NCBI RefSeq assembly: GCF_900113745.1
Contig: NZ_FOQL01000001.1
Location: 1,054,001 to 1,118,000 of the forward strand
Reading direction: 5' to 3'
Length of the DNA: 64,000 nt
Source of the DNA: Pseudomonas guineae
Lineage (GTDB): Bacteria > Pseudomonadota > Gammaproteobacteria > Pseudomonadales > Pseudomonadaceae
Shown: in pieces, positions 30,602 through 42,948 of the stretch
Position numbering within the stretch: position 1 is the stretch's first letter
Layout of the letters: the number at the start of each line of letters is the position of its first letter
Notes under the pieces: generated by a model
What the model was told of the DNA's origin: nothing
The model's database searches: none
What the model saw: the letters and a program-made list of their open reading frames with translations, nothing else
Made by a program: the position numbers and the translations under genes

Positions 30602-32149
30602 GTGAACCGGCCCGCCCCCGTAAAGCCCGATAATTTCTTTCTGCTGCTGTTCCAGGCCCTGCGGCAAAAGCGCATCCCCCTGGCGCTGCGTATTGTCTGT
30701 CATAGCCTACTGCTAGTGGCCCTGGCCTTGGTGATCTATGGCTGGGTCATCGGCATGCAATTCAAATATGCCATGCAGCAGCAGGCCGAAGCCTTGGGCA
30801 CCAGCCTGATTACCCAGACGGCCACCTCGGCGACCGAGCTGCTGGTGTCCAACGACATCCTCAGCCTCAATGTGTTGTTGAATAATTTGGTGAAAAATCC
30901 GCTGGTAGCCCATGCGGCGATCTACAGCGTCGATAACCGCATCCTCGCCGAGGCGGGCTCACGGCCAAGCCAAAGCATGCTCGGTGAAACCGAAGGGCTG
31001 TATTCCACGCCCATCACCTTCCAGGAAGTAATAGCCGGGCAGCTGCGTATCAGCCTGGACATGCGGCAGTTCCAACAACCGATGACCATCAGTCTGCAAA
31101 GCATGGGCATTCTCAGCCTGATTTTGCTGGCCCTGGCCTTATCGCTGAGCATGCGCCTGGGGCGGCACATCTCCACGCCACTGCTGCAACTGCGTGTCTG
31201 GCTGCGCGACCCGGATGACCCGGCCCCGGGTAGCGGTCGCCAGGATGAAATCGGCGACCTGGCGCGTCAGCTGCAAGCCCGCCTGGTCCCGGAAAAACCT
31301 GTAAAGCCTGAAGAACAAACGTTCTACCACGACCAGCCGAGCACCGAAGAGGCTGACGACTACCTCGATGAATCGTTCGATGATGAGCCCGACTTCGAGG
31401 TGCGCAATCTGAATGATGATCGCTTCGATGAGCAGGATGAACCGCTTGAGTCCCTGCATACCGACGCCGAGCACTTCCTCGACAGCGCCGTGGATGATCC
31501 CTTTTCCGAACTGCGCGATGACGCCGAGCGCGAACCAGCCCCCGTTTACGCGCCGGTCGCCCAGCAACCACTGCCCAGCGCCGTACTGGCGATCCAGCTA
31601 GGTGCCCAGGAGCAGCTGCGCCGCCTACCGCGCGCGCGCCTGATGGAATTGCTGCAACGCTACCGCGACTGCTTGGACCGAGCCGCCAATCTTTACCAAG
31701 GCGAACTGCATACCCTGAGCGATGGCAGCAGCCTGATGCTGTTCCATCAACTGGATTGCGGCGAGGATTATCTGACCCACGCCATCTGTTGCGGCGAGCT
31801 GATGCGCGCCCTTGGCCATGCCCTGCAAATCGAAGTGGCGGACAGCGGCATCACCCTGCAACTGCAACTCGGCCTGACCCTCGGCGAAAACCTTAGCAAC
31901 CTCAGCCAAGGCGACCTGCTGCTAAGTGAAACAGCACAGAGTGCACTGGCGCTGTCTCAGCACAGTCGCAACCTGTTACTGGTCGAACGCAGAGTTGCCG
32001 ACGATGCGCTGATCAGCCAGCGGGCGCGTATTCGTGCCATCGCCAGCCCGCAGGGTGCGTGCTGCGTGGAGCGCCTGCTAGAGCCTTATCCATCACTGCT
32101 GGAGCGCCAACTGGCGCACATGCACGAAAGCAACCCGCCGCCTGCCTGA
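30602..32149 (+). CDS. AhpA/Smp (YtjB)-like membrane protein
   Basis: A 515-residue inner-membrane protein with GTG start. Helices at about 33-52 and 163-182 flank a periplasmic SMP_2-like domain (ATSATELLVSNDILSLNVLLNNLV). The cytoplasmic part begins with a HAMP-like stretch (LGRHISTPLLQLRVWLRD). It continues with a very acidic, probably disordered linker (about 240-310, many Asp and Glu) and ends in a domain of about 185 residues resembling a degenerate nucleotide cyclase fold. The function is not established; its place beside serB is conserved with E. coli smp. Confidence 0.82.
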   Translation: MNRPAPVKPDNFFLLLFQALRQKRIPLALRIVCHSLLLVALALVIYGWVIGMQFKYAMQQQAEALGTSLITQTATSATELLVSNDILSLNVLLNNLVKNPLVAHAAIYSVDNRILAEAGSRPSQSMLGETEGLYSTPITFQEVIAGQLRISLDMRQFQQPMTISLQSMGILSLILLALALSLSMRLGRHISTPLLQLRVWLRDPDDPAPGSGRQDEIGDLARQLQARLVPEKPVKPEEQTFYHDQPSTEEADDYLDESFDDEPDFEVRNLNDDRFDEQDEPLESLHTDAEHFLDSAVDDPFSELRDDAEREPAPVYAPVAQQPLPSAVLAIQLGAQEQLRRLPRARLMELLQRYRDCLDRAANLYQGELHTLSDGSSLMLFHQLDCGEDYLTHAICCGELMRALGHALQIEVADSGITLQLQLGLTLGENLSNLSQGDLLLSETAQSALALSQHSRNLLLVERRVADDALISQRARIRAIASPQGACCVERLLEPYPSLLERQLAHMHESNPPPA

Positions 32150-32179
32150 CCACTTCGGACAGGCGCTTAGTCTGTGTCG

Positions 32180-32884
32180 CTAGAAGCGGAAGACTTCGCT
32201 TTCCCCACGCATTGGCTCCACCACCGGAATACGCGGTGGCACCGGCGGCTCAGGCTTTACCGGTGCGTGCTTACGCGCCGGCGCAGGTGCCTTAGGCGCA
32301 GGCATGCTCTGGGTTTCGACGGCCGCAGCCAATTGCTCGACCAACTGTTGCACCACCAAACTCTGTGCCCGCACCTGGTCGACGATGCTGCCATTGTGGC
32401 CTTCTTCTAGGTGTACCAAACGCCCATCCAGCAACTTACCGTCCGCCCCCGCCAGCCGCCATTGCGCTTCCAGCACAGCCGGTCGCTGCGGACCGGAGTC
32501 CAGACGGGTGATCGACAAGCCCAGGCGAACCTGCGGCACGAACCCCGCTGTAGTCGGCGCCAACACCAAGCGCTGACTGTTCAGACGCGAGGCCAGCTGG
32601 CGCACTAACTGCTGGTCGATATCAGACGCCAGGCTACCGGCCCAGCTCGCATTCTCTGCGGCAGTCAGGCTGCCATCGGCCTGACGCTGCAACAGCGCCT
32701 CACGCTGCAGATAATCAGCAATCGCTACTGGCCCAAGCAACACGGCAATGCCCTGCTCGGCAGCAGGTACGCGGATATCGCCGCTATCGAGCTGGTAAAG
32801 CGGCGCTTGTTGATAGCGCACACAACCCGCCAGGCTGAGCACACCGGCCAGCAGCAAAATCCCGGGAAAACGCAGTGCAGTCAT
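32180..32884 (-). CDS. PqiC/YmbA-like lipoprotein
   Basis: ABC-type transport auxiliary lipoprotein of 234 residues. It has a lipobox LSLAGC after an N-terminal hydrophobic stretch, then the family pattern YQLDSGD, VLLGPVAIADYLQREALL and a TAENASWAGSLASDIDQQLV segment. A Pro/Lys-rich tail ends it. PqiC-like proteins sit in the outer membrane with MCE-type lipid transport systems, but no pqiA or pqiB neighbour is present. The start is uncertain between 32884 and 32893; 32884 has a GGA-containing site at better distance. Confidence 0.8.
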   Translation of the reverse strand: MTALRFPGILLLAGVLSLAGCVRYQQAPLYQLDSGDIRVPAAEQGIAVLLGPVAIADYLQREALLQRQADGSLTAAENASWAGSLASDIDQQLVRQLASRLNSQRLVLAPTTAGFVPQVRLGLSITRLDSGPQRPAVLEAQWRLAGADGKLLDGRLVHLEEGHNGSIVDQVRAQSLVVQQLVEQLAAAVETQSMPAPKAPAPARKHAPVKPEPPVPPRIPVVEPMRGESEVFRF

Positions 32885-33038
32885 CTCATTCATCCAGCCG
32901 GTAAATCTGCCGGCGCGCATACAAAGTTAGGGGCAGGCGGGTTGCTTAAGCCAACCCGCGTTGCGGCTGAGCATCATCCTTGAAAGCCACTCGCGACTCC
33001 AGCGCCACACGGTGGAACGCTGGGTTTGCCGCCAACAC

Positions 33039-35297
33039 TTAGCCCTGAACCTCAACCAACAGACTATCGACACGCTGGAAACCACGCGGCAGCTTATTGC
33101 CGCGCCGCCCGCGCTCGCCCTTGTAGTGCTCGAGGTCATCAGGCTTGAGCGATAGCGTGCGCTTGCCGGCCTGGAGCACCAAGGTGCTGCCTGCCGGTAG
33201 CACAGCCAGGTCGGTGAGGTATTCCTCACGCGAAGCGACTCTCTCGCCGGGGATGCCGATGATCTTGTTGCCCTTGCCCTTGCCCAATTGCGGCAGGTCG
33301 GCCACCTTGAACAACAGCAGACGGCCTTCGGTAGTGACCGCCGCCAGCCAGTCCTCTTCACGATTGCCCAGCGGCTTCGGCGGCACCACCCGCGCACCGG
33401 CTGGCAGGCTAAGCAGCGCTTTGCCGGCCTTATTCTTGGCTTGCAGGTCTTCGCCTTTAACCACAAAGCCGTAGCCAGCATCGGAGGCGATCACAAACAG
33501 TGCACTGTCATCCGGCAGCAACACACACTCGAAGGTCGCGCCCGGCGGCGGGGTTAGTCGTCCAGTCAGCGGCTCGCCCTGACCGCGTGCGGACGGCAGT
33601 GAGTGCGCGGCCAACGAATAGCTACGCCCGGTGGAGTCAATAAATACTGCGAACTGATTGGAACGGCCCGGCGCTGAGGTTTTGAAGCCATCGCCGGCTT
33701 TGTATGACAGCCCAGTGGCGTCGATGTCGTGACCCTTGCCACAACGTACCCAGCCTTTCTCCGAGATCACTACGGTGACCGGCTCAGTCGGCATCAGCTC
33801 GGTTTCGCTCAAGGCTTTAGCTTCGGCGCGAGCGACGATGGGGGAACGACGGTCGTCACCGTACTTCTCAGCGTCCTCAATTAACTCTTTGCGCACCAGT
33901 TTCTTCAGCTTGGCCTCACTGCCAAGCAAGGCTTGTAACTTGTCGCGCTCTTTGGCCAGTTCGTCTTGCTCGCCACGGATCTTCATTTCCTCAAGGCGCG
34001 CAAGCTGACGCAGGCGGGTGTCGAGGATGTAGTCAGCCTGAATATCGTCGAGGCCGAAACGCGCCATCAACACCGGCTTGGGCTGGTCCTCGGTGCGGAT
34101 GATGTGGATCACTTCATCCAGGTTGAGGAAGGCGGTGAGCAAGCCTTCCAACAAATGCAGGCGCCGCTCAACTTTGTCTAAGCGGAACTGCAGACGACGG
34201 CGCACGGTATTCACCCGGAACACCAACCACTCCGTCAGCAGGGTGCGCAGGTTTTTCACCGAGGGCTTACCGTCCAGACCAATCACGTTAGTGTTGACCC
34301 GGTAGCTGGACTCCAGCTCGGTGGTGGCGAACAGATGCTGCATCAGCTCGGCGGCATCCACACGGTTAGAGCGCGGAATGATGACGATACGGCATGGGTG
34401 CTCGTGGTCCGACTCGTCGCGCAGGTCGGCGACCATCGGCAGCTTCTTCGCCTGCATCTGAGCGGCAATCTGCTCCAGCACCTTGGCTCCGGAGACCTGA
34501 TGCGGCAGTGCGGTGACGACGATATCGCCATCCTCGACGCGGTACACCGCGCGCATGCGCACCGAGCCCTTACCGGTCTCATAGATTTTCAGCAGATCCG
34601 CACGCGGCGTGATGATCTCCGCTTCGGTCGGGTAATCCGGGCCGAGCACATGCTCGCAGAGCTGCTCGACCGTGGCATTCGGCTCGTCCAGCAAACGAAT
34701 ACAAGCCGTTGCCACTTCGCGCAGGTTATGCGGCGGTACATCAGTGGCCATGCCCACGGCGATGCCGGTGGTGCCGTTGAGCAGCAAGTTAGGTAAACGC
34801 GCCGGTAAAGTAGCCGGCTCGTTCATGGTGCCGTCGAAGTTTGGCACCCAGTCGACAGTGCCCTGGCCCAGCTCGGTGAGCAGTACTTCGGCGTAACGCG
34901 ACAAACGCGCCTCGGTGTAACGCATGGCCGCGAAGGACTTGGGATCATCCGGCGCCCCCCAGTTACCCTGACCGTCAACCAGGGTGTAGCGATAACTGAA
35001 CGGCTGGGCCATCAGCACCATCGCTTCGTAGCAGGCGCTGTCGCCGTGCGGATGGAACTTACCAAGCACGTCACCGACTGTACGCGCCGACTTCTTGTGC
35101 TTGGAGTCGGCGTCCAGACCCAGCTCGCTCATGGCATAGATGATCCGGCGCTGCACCGGCTTGAGGCCGTCACCAATATGCGGCAGCGCACGGTCCATGA
35201 TCACGTACATGGAGTAATTGAGGTAAGCCTGCTCGGTAAAGTCGGCAAGGGAACGGCGCTCTACACCGTCCAGGCTCAAATCGAGGGAGTCGCTCAT
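33039..35297 (-). CDS. parC: DNA topoisomerase IV subunit A
   Basis: Cleaves and rejoins DNA to decatenate daughter chromosomes. The 752-residue product has the winged-helix domain with catalytic Tyr127 ([11 protein letters not shown]) and a C-terminal beta-pinwheel that starts near residue 500. The quinolone-resistance region reads [11 protein letters not shown] with Ser87 and Glu91, the susceptible form. It is the end gene of a minus-strand run parE, phytase-like, aspartic protease, parC; the gap to the protease gene is 7 bases. Confidence 0.98.
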   Translation of the reverse strand: MSDSLDLSLDGVERRSLADFTEQAYLNYSMYVIMDRALPHIGDGLKPVQRRIIYAMSELGLDADSKHKKSARTVGDVLGKFHPHGDSACYEAMVLMAQPFSYRYTLVDGQGNWGAPDDPKSFAAMRYTEARLSRYAEVLLTELGQGTVDWVPNFDGTMNEPATLPARLPNLLLNGTTGIAVGMATDVPPHNLREVATACIRLLDEPNATVEQLCEHVLGPDYPTEAEIITPRADLLKIYETGKGSVRMRAVYRVEDGDIVVTALPHQVSGAKVLEQIAAQMQAKKLPMVADLRDESDHEHPCRIVIIPRSNRVDAAELMQHLFATTELESSYRVNTNVIGLDGKPSVKNLRTLLTEWLVFRVNTVRRRLQFRLDKVERRLHLLEGLLTAFLNLDEVIHIIRTEDQPKPVLMARFGLDDIQADYILDTRLRQLARLEEMKIRGEQDELAKERDKLQALLGSEAKLKKLVRKELIEDAEKYGDDRRSPIVARAEAKALSETELMPTEPVTVVISEKGWVRCGKGHDIDATGLSYKAGDGFKTSAPGRSNQFAVFIDSTGRSYSLAAHSLPSARGQGEPLTGRLTPPPGATFECVLLPDDSALFVIASDAGYGFVVKGEDLQAKNKAGKALLSLPAGARVVPPKPLGNREEDWLAAVTTEGRLLLFKVADLPQLGKGKGNKIIGIPGERVASREEYLTDLAVLPAGSTLVLQAGKRTLSLKPDDLEHYKGERGRRGNKLPRGFQRVDSLLVEVQG

Positions 35298-35304
35298 GCG
35301 TGCC

Positions 35305-35874
35305 TCATTGCAAAGTGGGTTGCTGCGAAAGGGGTTGTTGCGAAGTTGTCTGGCGCAGCATTAAGGTACCGCCGCGCTGGGTAAATTCGAGTTGTTTCAG
35401 GGCACTCATGCCCAGCAATACGTCATCGCCGCCCATCCCGGGGGCAATCAAGGCATCTACATCGGTCAGGACGATATCGCCCAGCTGCAAGCGCTGCAGG
35501 CGCGTGCGATGGGCGGTAGCGCGGCCATTGGCAGTGTTAATGAGGATCGCCGCGCCGGTTTGTAAGCCAAGGCGCTGGGCCACCTCGACAGGCACCGCTA
35601 CCGAAGTTGCCCCCGTATCGAGGAGGAACGTCACGTCCTCACCATTGATCGTGCCGCCAGCCATGTAGTGGCCTTGGCGACTGCTGGCCAACTGAACCTC
35701 CACATAGCCACTGCCATGCAGCGACTCAGGCGTGCGATTAGGGTTGTGCTGGCCTTCTTCCCAGTCGCCAAAAAACTTAGTCGCCAGCAACAACGCCGCG
35801 CCCCAAGCCAGCACCAGCATCACTCGCCCGGCGCGCTTACCTGCAGGCTGGCGGCTCAAGGCTTGCTGCCCCAA
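35305..35874 (-). CDS. Membrane-anchored clan AA aspartic protease
   Basis: Retropepsin-like protease of 189 residues. A basic N terminus ([10 protein letters not shown]) is followed by a membrane helix ([19 protein letters not shown]), then the single active-site motif [18 protein letters not shown]-like [11 protein letters not shown] and [12 protein letters not shown]. One motif per chain means the enzyme works as a dimer. The start is TTG at 35874, overlapping the preceding gene by 19 bases; ATG 35820 is an alternative that would lose the basic residues before the helix. The C-terminal tail repeats SQQPLSQQP. Substrate unknown. Confidence 0.85.
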   Translation of the reverse strand: MGQQALSRQPAGKRAGRVMLVLAWGAALLLATKFFGDWEEGQHNPNRTPESLHGSGYVEVQLASSRQGHYMAGGTINGEDVTFLLDTGATSVAVPVEVAQRLGLQTGAAILINTANGRATAHRTRLQRLQLGDIVLTDVDALIAPGMGGDDVLLGMSALKQLEFTQRGGTLMLRQTTSQQPLSQQPTLQ

Positions 35875-36838
35875 CCGTCTTTAGGCGCGGAAAGGCGCCA
35901 AATGATCGGGCGTGACTCGCCGTCGGCACGGCTGAAACGGCCATTATCGACACCGACCCATGCGCCATCCTGATCCACCCACAGCGCTTCGGCCAGACCA
36001 TAAGATGGCGGATAGAGGCGCTCCGGGGTCAGCGCCTCAGCGGCAAACGACCAACAGCGCTCGACCTCAGCAGTGCTCAGGCTGCGCCGACAGATACGGT
36101 GCGCCTGACGCTCAAGGGTGAAGAGTTTTTCGTTATGGAAGGCCAGACCGGAGAAATCCCGCGGCTGCTCTTCGGCGCCCAGCTGCTCAGGTGCAGGCGC
36201 CGTACCCGCCTCGCTAAACAGTACGCAACCGCCCGTGCAGCGCCACGTGGAGCGCTGCTTGTGCACCACCAGCAAGCCACGGCGCATGCGCTCGGCCGCC
36301 AGGTACAAGCGCTCACCCGCAGGATCAACGGCAATGCCCTCCAGCAATGAGTTGAAATGCAGCAACATGCCGCTGGCGCGCGCTTGCCGCACCAGGCTAG
36401 GGGGCAGCTTCAACCAATTAGGCTCGCCTATCACCGGCAACTGCAGCACAGCCGCATGGGCCTCGCTGACCAGGTAGCGGTTACCGGCGGCATCGCAGCT
36501 CACGCCCTCGAAGTCCAGCTCGCCACCGCGCACCTGCCCGGCGGCCCAGTTGCGCATACGCAGCCCCCAGGGCAGCGCGGCATCCGGAGCAGGCGGCGCC
36601 ACAAAGGTCTCGGCTGAAGCTTGCCACTGCGAGGCGTCAGACTCCAGGCGATACAGCTGCTGATCATCACGATCAGAAACCGCCCACAGCGCGCCATCGC
36701 ACCAGGCCAGGCCGGACAGGTTGCCACCGCTGACGCCACTGACCGGCTGTTCGTTGAGCAGTTTCAGCTCTTCCAGCGCTGCGGCACTGGCCAGCCAAGG
36801 GGCGCAAAACAGCAGGCAGGCCGCCAACAGCCGTTGCA

Positions 36839-36839
<1 letters not shown>
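35856..36839 (-). CDS. Esterase-like phytase family protein (secreted)
   Basis: A 327-residue protein with a cleavable signal peptide (MQRLLAACLLFCAPWLASAA) and a probable beta-propeller of the phytase-like/esterase-like family (PF13449-type). Typical segments are NLSGLAWCDGALWAVSDRDDQQLYRLE, DFEGVSCDAAGNRYLVSEAH and GLAEALWVDQDGAWVGVDNG. Probably periplasmic; activity unknown. It starts by ATGA overlap with parE and is conserved there in Pseudomonas. Confidence 0.83.
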
Positions 36840-38758
<1,919 letters not shown>

Positions 38759-39370
38759 TCAATTGAGAGCGGAAAAGTCGATATCCTGCCACAGATGGCG
38801 AGGAATACCGGCGAAAGCGAAAAGCATCGGCAGGCGCTCGGCAAAACCCTGAAAGCCATGATCGCCACCGGCCTGGATACGCAGCGCGCTGGCCAGGTAA
38901 TACGCCTGGGCATCACGGTAATCGAGGGTTTCATCGGCGGTCTGCAGCCACACCTGATAACGCGCGGGATCTTGTAGCGTGGCAACGTCCAACTCTGCCA
39001 GTGCCGCCAGATGGTCGGCGGTTAGCTCCCAGGTTTCATCGTTGTAATAGTTCTTCTGCGGGCCCAGATAGCCCTCGAAACGCAGGTGCGGGCGCACGGC
39101 GGGGTTGATCAATAGCGCCGGCAGCCCATGTCGCTCAGCCAGATAGGTCGCATAGTAGCCGCCCAGCGAGCTGCCAACCAGCACGGGGCGACCAAGCTCG
39201 CTAATCAGCGCGTCGAGCTGAGCAACCGCCTGCCGCGGATGATGGTGCAAAGCAGGCACACGCAGCTGCGCGGCCAAGCCCAGCTGCTGCATGGCGCGCA
39301 GCAACAGGCTGGCCTTGTGCGAAGCCGGCGAGCTGTTAAGCCCGTGGAGATAAAGTATGGATGGGGTCAT
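38759..39370 (-). CDS. yqiA: YqiA-type alpha/beta-hydrolase
   Basis: Esterase of 203 residues. It has the oxyanion segment YLHGLNSSP, the nucleophile elbow VGSSLGGYYATYLAE with Ser, and the C-terminal catalytic His in AGGDHGFQGF. The physiological substrate is unknown; E. coli YqiA hydrolyses acyl esters. The order nudF-yqiB-cpdA-yqiA-parE is the same as in E. coli, a long-conserved cluster. Confidence 0.92.
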   Translation of the reverse strand: MTPSILYLHGLNSSPASHKASLLLRAMQQLGLAAQLRVPALHHHPRQAVAQLDALISELGRPVLVGSSLGGYYATYLAERHGLPALLINPAVRPHLRFEGYLGPQKNYYNDETWELTADHLAALAELDVATLQDPARYQVWLQTADETLDYRDAQAYYLASALRIQAGGDHGFQGFAERLPMLFAFAGIPRHLWQDIDFSALN

Positions 39371-39435
39371 GGGCGGGAGGCTAACCGTTAGCGGCGACCG
39401 GCTGCAACCGCTTCGCCGCTGCGCTAGGCAACGCC

Positions 39436-40257
39436 TTAATAGCCTTTGATGGTGTAATCGATTTCGAACGTGATGCCCGTAACCCGCGACACTCCAGTCT
39501 CCAGGCGGCCATCGTCAAACAAACGCAGCCAGCGATAGCCGGGCGCGCTCTTATCGACTTGGAACTCTTCGCTACCGGGGACGAACTGCACGCAGGTAGA
39601 AGGCGACGCCAACAAACGAATCGGCCCGCGCTGCTGGTCAAGCTCCTGATGGATATGCCCCCAAAGCAGCGCCCGCACATTGTTGAAACGCTCCAGCACG
39701 GCAAACAAGGCATCGCGATTGCGCACCCCGATAGGCTCCATCCATTTGCAGCCGATGGACACCGGATGATGGTGCAAGCAGATCAGATGGTGGCGATCTG
39801 GCGCTTCGCTCAACGCGCGCTCCAACAGCGCCAGTTGCTGATCATCGAGATAGCCCGGCACGGCCCCTGGAATAGAGGAATCAAGCAGCGTCACACGCCA
39901 GTTACCCAGATCAATCACCGGATCGAGCAGATCCGTGCCGACACAGGTGGCCTGCATGGCGGGCACTTCATCATGGTTACCAGGAAACCAGCGCGCCGGC
40001 GCGGGAATGGCCGCGGTCATGTCACGAAAGCGCTGGTAGGACTCAGCGCTGCCATCCTGCGAGAGGTCGCCGCTGGCCAACACCAGGTCGATCTGCGGCT
40101 GTTCTTGCAGCACGCGCTCAATCACCTGTTGCAAGCTGTCCTGGGTATCCATACCCAATAGCTTGCCTGCTGTATCGGCAAATAGATGGCTGTCGGATAA
40201 CTGCACTAGCAGTACCGAGCGATCAACAGCAGTGCTTTTAGTCAGTGCGTCCGGCAA
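39436..40257 (-). CDS. cpdA: 3',5'-cyclic-AMP phosphodiesterase
   Basis: Metallophosphoesterase that hydrolyses cAMP and so tunes Vfr/CRP-type regulation. The 273-residue product has the five metal motifs QLSDSHLF, ASGDLSQDG, GNHDE, CLHHHPV and GHIHQ. It starts with TTG (40257) behind a strong AAGGAGAA site at optimal distance; the product MPDALTKSTAVDRSVLLVQ fits the family. It lies 65 bases upstream of yqiA. Confidence 0.95.
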   Translation of the reverse strand: MPDALTKSTAVDRSVLLVQLSDSHLFADTAGKLLGMDTQDSLQQVIERVLQEQPQIDLVLASGDLSQDGSAESYQRFRDMTAAIPAPARWFPGNHDEVPAMQATCVGTDLLDPVIDLGNWRVTLLDSSIPGAVPGYLDDQQLALLERALSEAPDRHHLICLHHHPVSIGCKWMEPIGVRNRDALFAVLERFNNVRALLWGHIHQELDQQRGPIRLLASPSTCVQFVPGSEEFQVDKSAPGYRWLRLFDDGRLETGVSRVTGITFEIDYTIKGY

Positions 40258-40429
40258 GACCTTCTCCTTGGGCGGAATGCATGAATTATGCTGGCAGCCC
40301 GGCCGGCGGTAAACCCGCTAAAGGGGAATAGGTCACAGAACGCCCGCTGTAAATCCAGCGCCTGCATTAAAGGCCAGCCCGGTCGAGGCGCTTGACCTGC
40401 AGCAGGATTCAGCTGATGGCGCGCGAACG

Positions 40430-40876
40430 CTAGCGAACCGGCGCCAACTCATGGCCGCAAGCCAGGCAATGGCTTAACCATTCGCCGAGAAACAGGTTGA
40501 GCTGAGTCTTTTCATCCGGCTGGTGCATCGCCGCATTCGGATACGGGTAGCGGCCATGAAAACGCCGCGCGCTTTGTGCGCCCACCACTTCAGCCATGCG
40601 CGCATCGTGGTACACGCGCACCTCCAACTGTGGCACCGGCAGCCAGGCCAGGCTGTGCTCTTGGCGCACCGAAAGGGTCGAGGTGTAGGGGCACGTCTCT
40701 AGCACGTCCAGCGCCAGCACCCCGAGCTGCTGCTCGCCTTGGCTCAGCGCTACCCGCCGCGTTTCACCACCCTCACGCATTGCCGGTAACAGCTGCATCA
40801 GGCGCGCATAATTAGCCTCGCAAGCGGCTTGCAGCTCGACCAGGTCGACCCGATAGCGCTCGCGCAGCAGGTTCAT
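40430..40876 (-). CDS. yqiB: DUF1249 (YqiB-like) protein
   Basis: Small cytosolic protein of 148 residues with the family pattern LLRERYRVDLVELQAACEANYARLM, YTSTL, LEVRVYHDARMAEV and a C-terminal HxxDEKTQLNLFLGEWL. Function unknown; always beside nudF and cpdA. Start at 40876 chosen because it overlaps the nudF stop as ATGA and has GGGG nine bases upstream; ATG 40882 is possible. The 172-base gap to cpdA holds nothing I can identify. Confidence 0.9.
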   Translation of the reverse strand: MNLLRERYRVDLVELQAACEANYARLMQLLPAMREGGETRRVALSQGEQQLGVLALDVLETCPYTSTLSVRQEHSLAWLPVPQLEVRVYHDARMAEVVGAQSARRFHGRYPYPNAAMHQPDEKTQLNLFLGEWLSHCLACGHELAPVR

Positions 40877-41475
40877 GACCATAGGCCCCTGACTTCAGTA
40901 CGATTCAGCGCCAGCCACTGCAAGGCAATAATGCTCGCGGCATTGTCGATACGCCCGTCCTTGAGCGCATCCAAGGCATCTTCCAGCGGCCAGACATGCA
41001 CACGAATGTCCTCGCCTTCTTCCGCCAGGCCATACACGCCTCCAGCCCCTTCACTGTCACAACGGCCGACAAACAGATGCACGCGCTCATCCGAGCCGCC
41101 AGGCGACGGGTAATACTGCGTGATGGGCCATAAAGAGGTCAGCGCCAAATTGGCTTCTTCCAGCGCCTCTCGGCGCGCCACCTCCTCTGGCACCTCGTCT
41201 TTATCGATCAGCCCAGCCACCAGCTCCAGCAGCCAGGGATTGGCGCTTTTATCCAGCGCCCCGATGCGAAACTGCTCGATCAGCACCACGCAATCACGCT
41301 GCGGGTCGTAGGGCAGCACGCACACCGCATCATGGCGCACGAATAATTCGCGGGTAAGCGTAGGCCCCATGTCACCGGCAAACTGGCGATGGCGCAAGCG
41401 CAGCCGATCAAGCTTATAGAAACCGCTGAAACAGGCTTCGCGCTCGATCACTTGAACATCGTCTTGAGCATTCAT
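40873..41475 (-). CDS. nudF: ADP-ribose pyrophosphatase
   Basis: Nudix hydrolase of 200 residues that splits ADP-ribose into AMP and ribose 5-phosphate. Its Nudix box reads GLIDKDEVPEEVARREALEEANL, matching Gx5Ex7REUxEExGU apart from Asn in place of the last Gly. The region YYPSPGGSDERVHLFVG is typical of the ADP-ribose type. A GGAG site precedes the ATG at 41475. It starts the nudF-yqiB pair. Confidence 0.95.
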   Translation of the reverse strand: MNAQDDVQVIEREACFSGFYKLDRLRLRHRQFAGDMGPTLTRELFVRHDAVCVLPYDPQRDCVVLIEQFRIGALDKSANPWLLELVAGLIDKDEVPEEVARREALEEANLALTSLWPITQYYPSPGGSDERVHLFVGRCDSEGAGGVYGLAEEGEDIRVHVWPLEDALDALKDGRIDNAASIIALQWLALNRTEVRGLWS

Positions 41476-41643
41476 CTACGGACTCCAAAAACGTGACTGA
41501 CGCGACCGGCGACGGCTTTGCCGGCCCGCGTATTCAGCACAGCTTACACGCTGTTTCTAGGCGCCTGGCAAGCCACCATTGCGACTGCCAGGCAAACAGC
41601 GGCGCAGCACTGCCGCACGATTACCGCTGCCAAGGCCTGCCTA

Positions 41644-42930
41644 TCAGCTGATCGTAGCCAGGCGCTTGCGGCTCAGCCCACCCAGCAGCAACTGCAGCCC
41701 TGCGGCCAACAAGAACGCCGGTAGGGTCGCACCGATTTCTGGCGAATAATGGCTGAGCAGGTGATACACCACCGCACCACTGCCCCAGGCCAACAAGGTA
41801 TCGCCACGCCAGGCACACACGGGAGCCAGTTCTGCGCGACGACGGCGCAGAATAAAGTGATCAACCAACACCACGCCAAACAGCGGCGCAAATACCGAGC
41901 CGATCAACAACAGGAAGTTCTGATATTCGGCCAGCGGCGCCAACCAGGCAATTAGGGTGCACAGCACGCCAATCGCCAGGGCCAACTGCTCAACCCGCAG
42001 CGGCAGCACGATACCGGCAGACACCGCCGCAGAGTGGATGTCGGCGAAGGCGTTTTCCGACTCATCGAGCAAAATCAGCAGCAGTGGGATGCCCAGGCCA
42101 GCACCGGCCAGCGCCAGTAGCAACGCGTTGGCCTCAGCACCGGTAGCAAAAGCCAATGTATAGGCCACGCCCAGGCTCATCAGCCAGACATTTCCGAGGA
42201 AGAAGCCCAACGCCGTACCACCAAACACCCGCACCGCGCTCTTGCCGAAGCGCGAGTAGTCGGCAATCAGCGGTAACCAGGACAGCGGCATGGCAATCGC
42301 AATGTCAAAGCCCAGGGCAAAGGGCATCGAGCCATCGCCGCCACGCGCCCAGATGCTGGCCAAATCAGCCTTATCGAACAGGTTCCAGGTCAGCCACAGG
42401 CAGGCGCCGAGGAGCAACCAGATGCCCCACTTGCGCAATATTCTGCGCACGAAGGTCAGCGGCCCGGTGACTGCCAGCAGGGTTGCCAGCGTGCCGAAGA
42501 ACAAGGTCCACAGCAGTGGGTTACTCCAGGCGCTACCCGCGCCAAATGCGCGCTCGGCCAAAACGCCGGCAGCATCGCGCATCACGATGATCTCGAATGC
42601 GCCCCAGCCAACCAGCTGCAGCACATTGAGCAGGGCCGGCAGCAGCGCGCCCTTGCTGCCCAGGCTGAGCTTCAAAGCCGCCATACTGGAACGCCCGGTG
42701 TCGCTGCCGATGACGGCAACGGCGCCAAGCAACAGCACGCCAACAGCCGTGCCGCAGACAATCGCCAGTAACGCGCCACTCATGCCCAGTCCCGGCGCCA
42801 GCAAGGCCCCGAGCTGCAAGACCATCAAGCCGATACCCAGAGAAAACCACAGCGAAAACATGTCCCGCGTACCCAGTACGCGCTGGTCAAGACCCACGCT
42901 CTGGTGCGGGGAGTAGGTGTTGGTCGTCAT
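41644..42930 (-). CDS. cytX: NCS1-family transporter, probably for hydroxymethylpyrimidine (CytX)
   Basis: A 428-residue permease with about twelve hydrophobic segments and NCS1 features (LGIGLMVLQLGALLAPGLG, LSWLPLIADYSRFGK, LLLILLDESENAFADIHSAAVSAG). It directly follows thiC under the TPP riboswitch, and CytX transporters in this setting are predicted to import the thiamin pyrimidine precursor. The ATG at 42930 has GAGG 14 bases upstream; a GTG one codon earlier is possible. The thiC-cytX terminator-like hairpin lies between, so cytX may be expressed at lower level. Confidence 0.85.
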   Translation of the reverse strand: MTTNTYSPHQSVGLDQRVLGTRDMFSLWFSLGIGLMVLQLGALLAPGLGMSGALLAIVCGTAVGVLLLGAVAVIGSDTGRSSMAALKLSLGSKGALLPALLNVLQLVGWGAFEIIVMRDAAGVLAERAFGAGSAWSNPLLWTLFFGTLATLLAVTGPLTFVRRILRKWGIWLLLGACLWLTWNLFDKADLASIWARGGDGSMPFALGFDIAIAMPLSWLPLIADYSRFGKSAVRVFGGTALGFFLGNVWLMSLGVAYTLAFATGAEANALLLALAGAGLGIPLLLILLDESENAFADIHSAAVSAGIVLPLRVEQLALAIGVLCTLIAWLAPLAEYQNFLLLIGSVFAPLFGVVLVDHFILRRRRAELAPVCAWRGDTLLAWGSGAVVYHLLSHYSPEIGATLPAFLLAAGLQLLLGGLSRKRLATIS

Positions 42931-42948
42931 CACGATAAAAACCACCTC

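Noticed and set aside
40290..40320. REP-like sequence (ggcggtaaacccgc) in the cpdA-yqiB gap
   Set aside because: It recalls a Pseudomonas REP core, but only a partial, unpaired match is present, too little to call.
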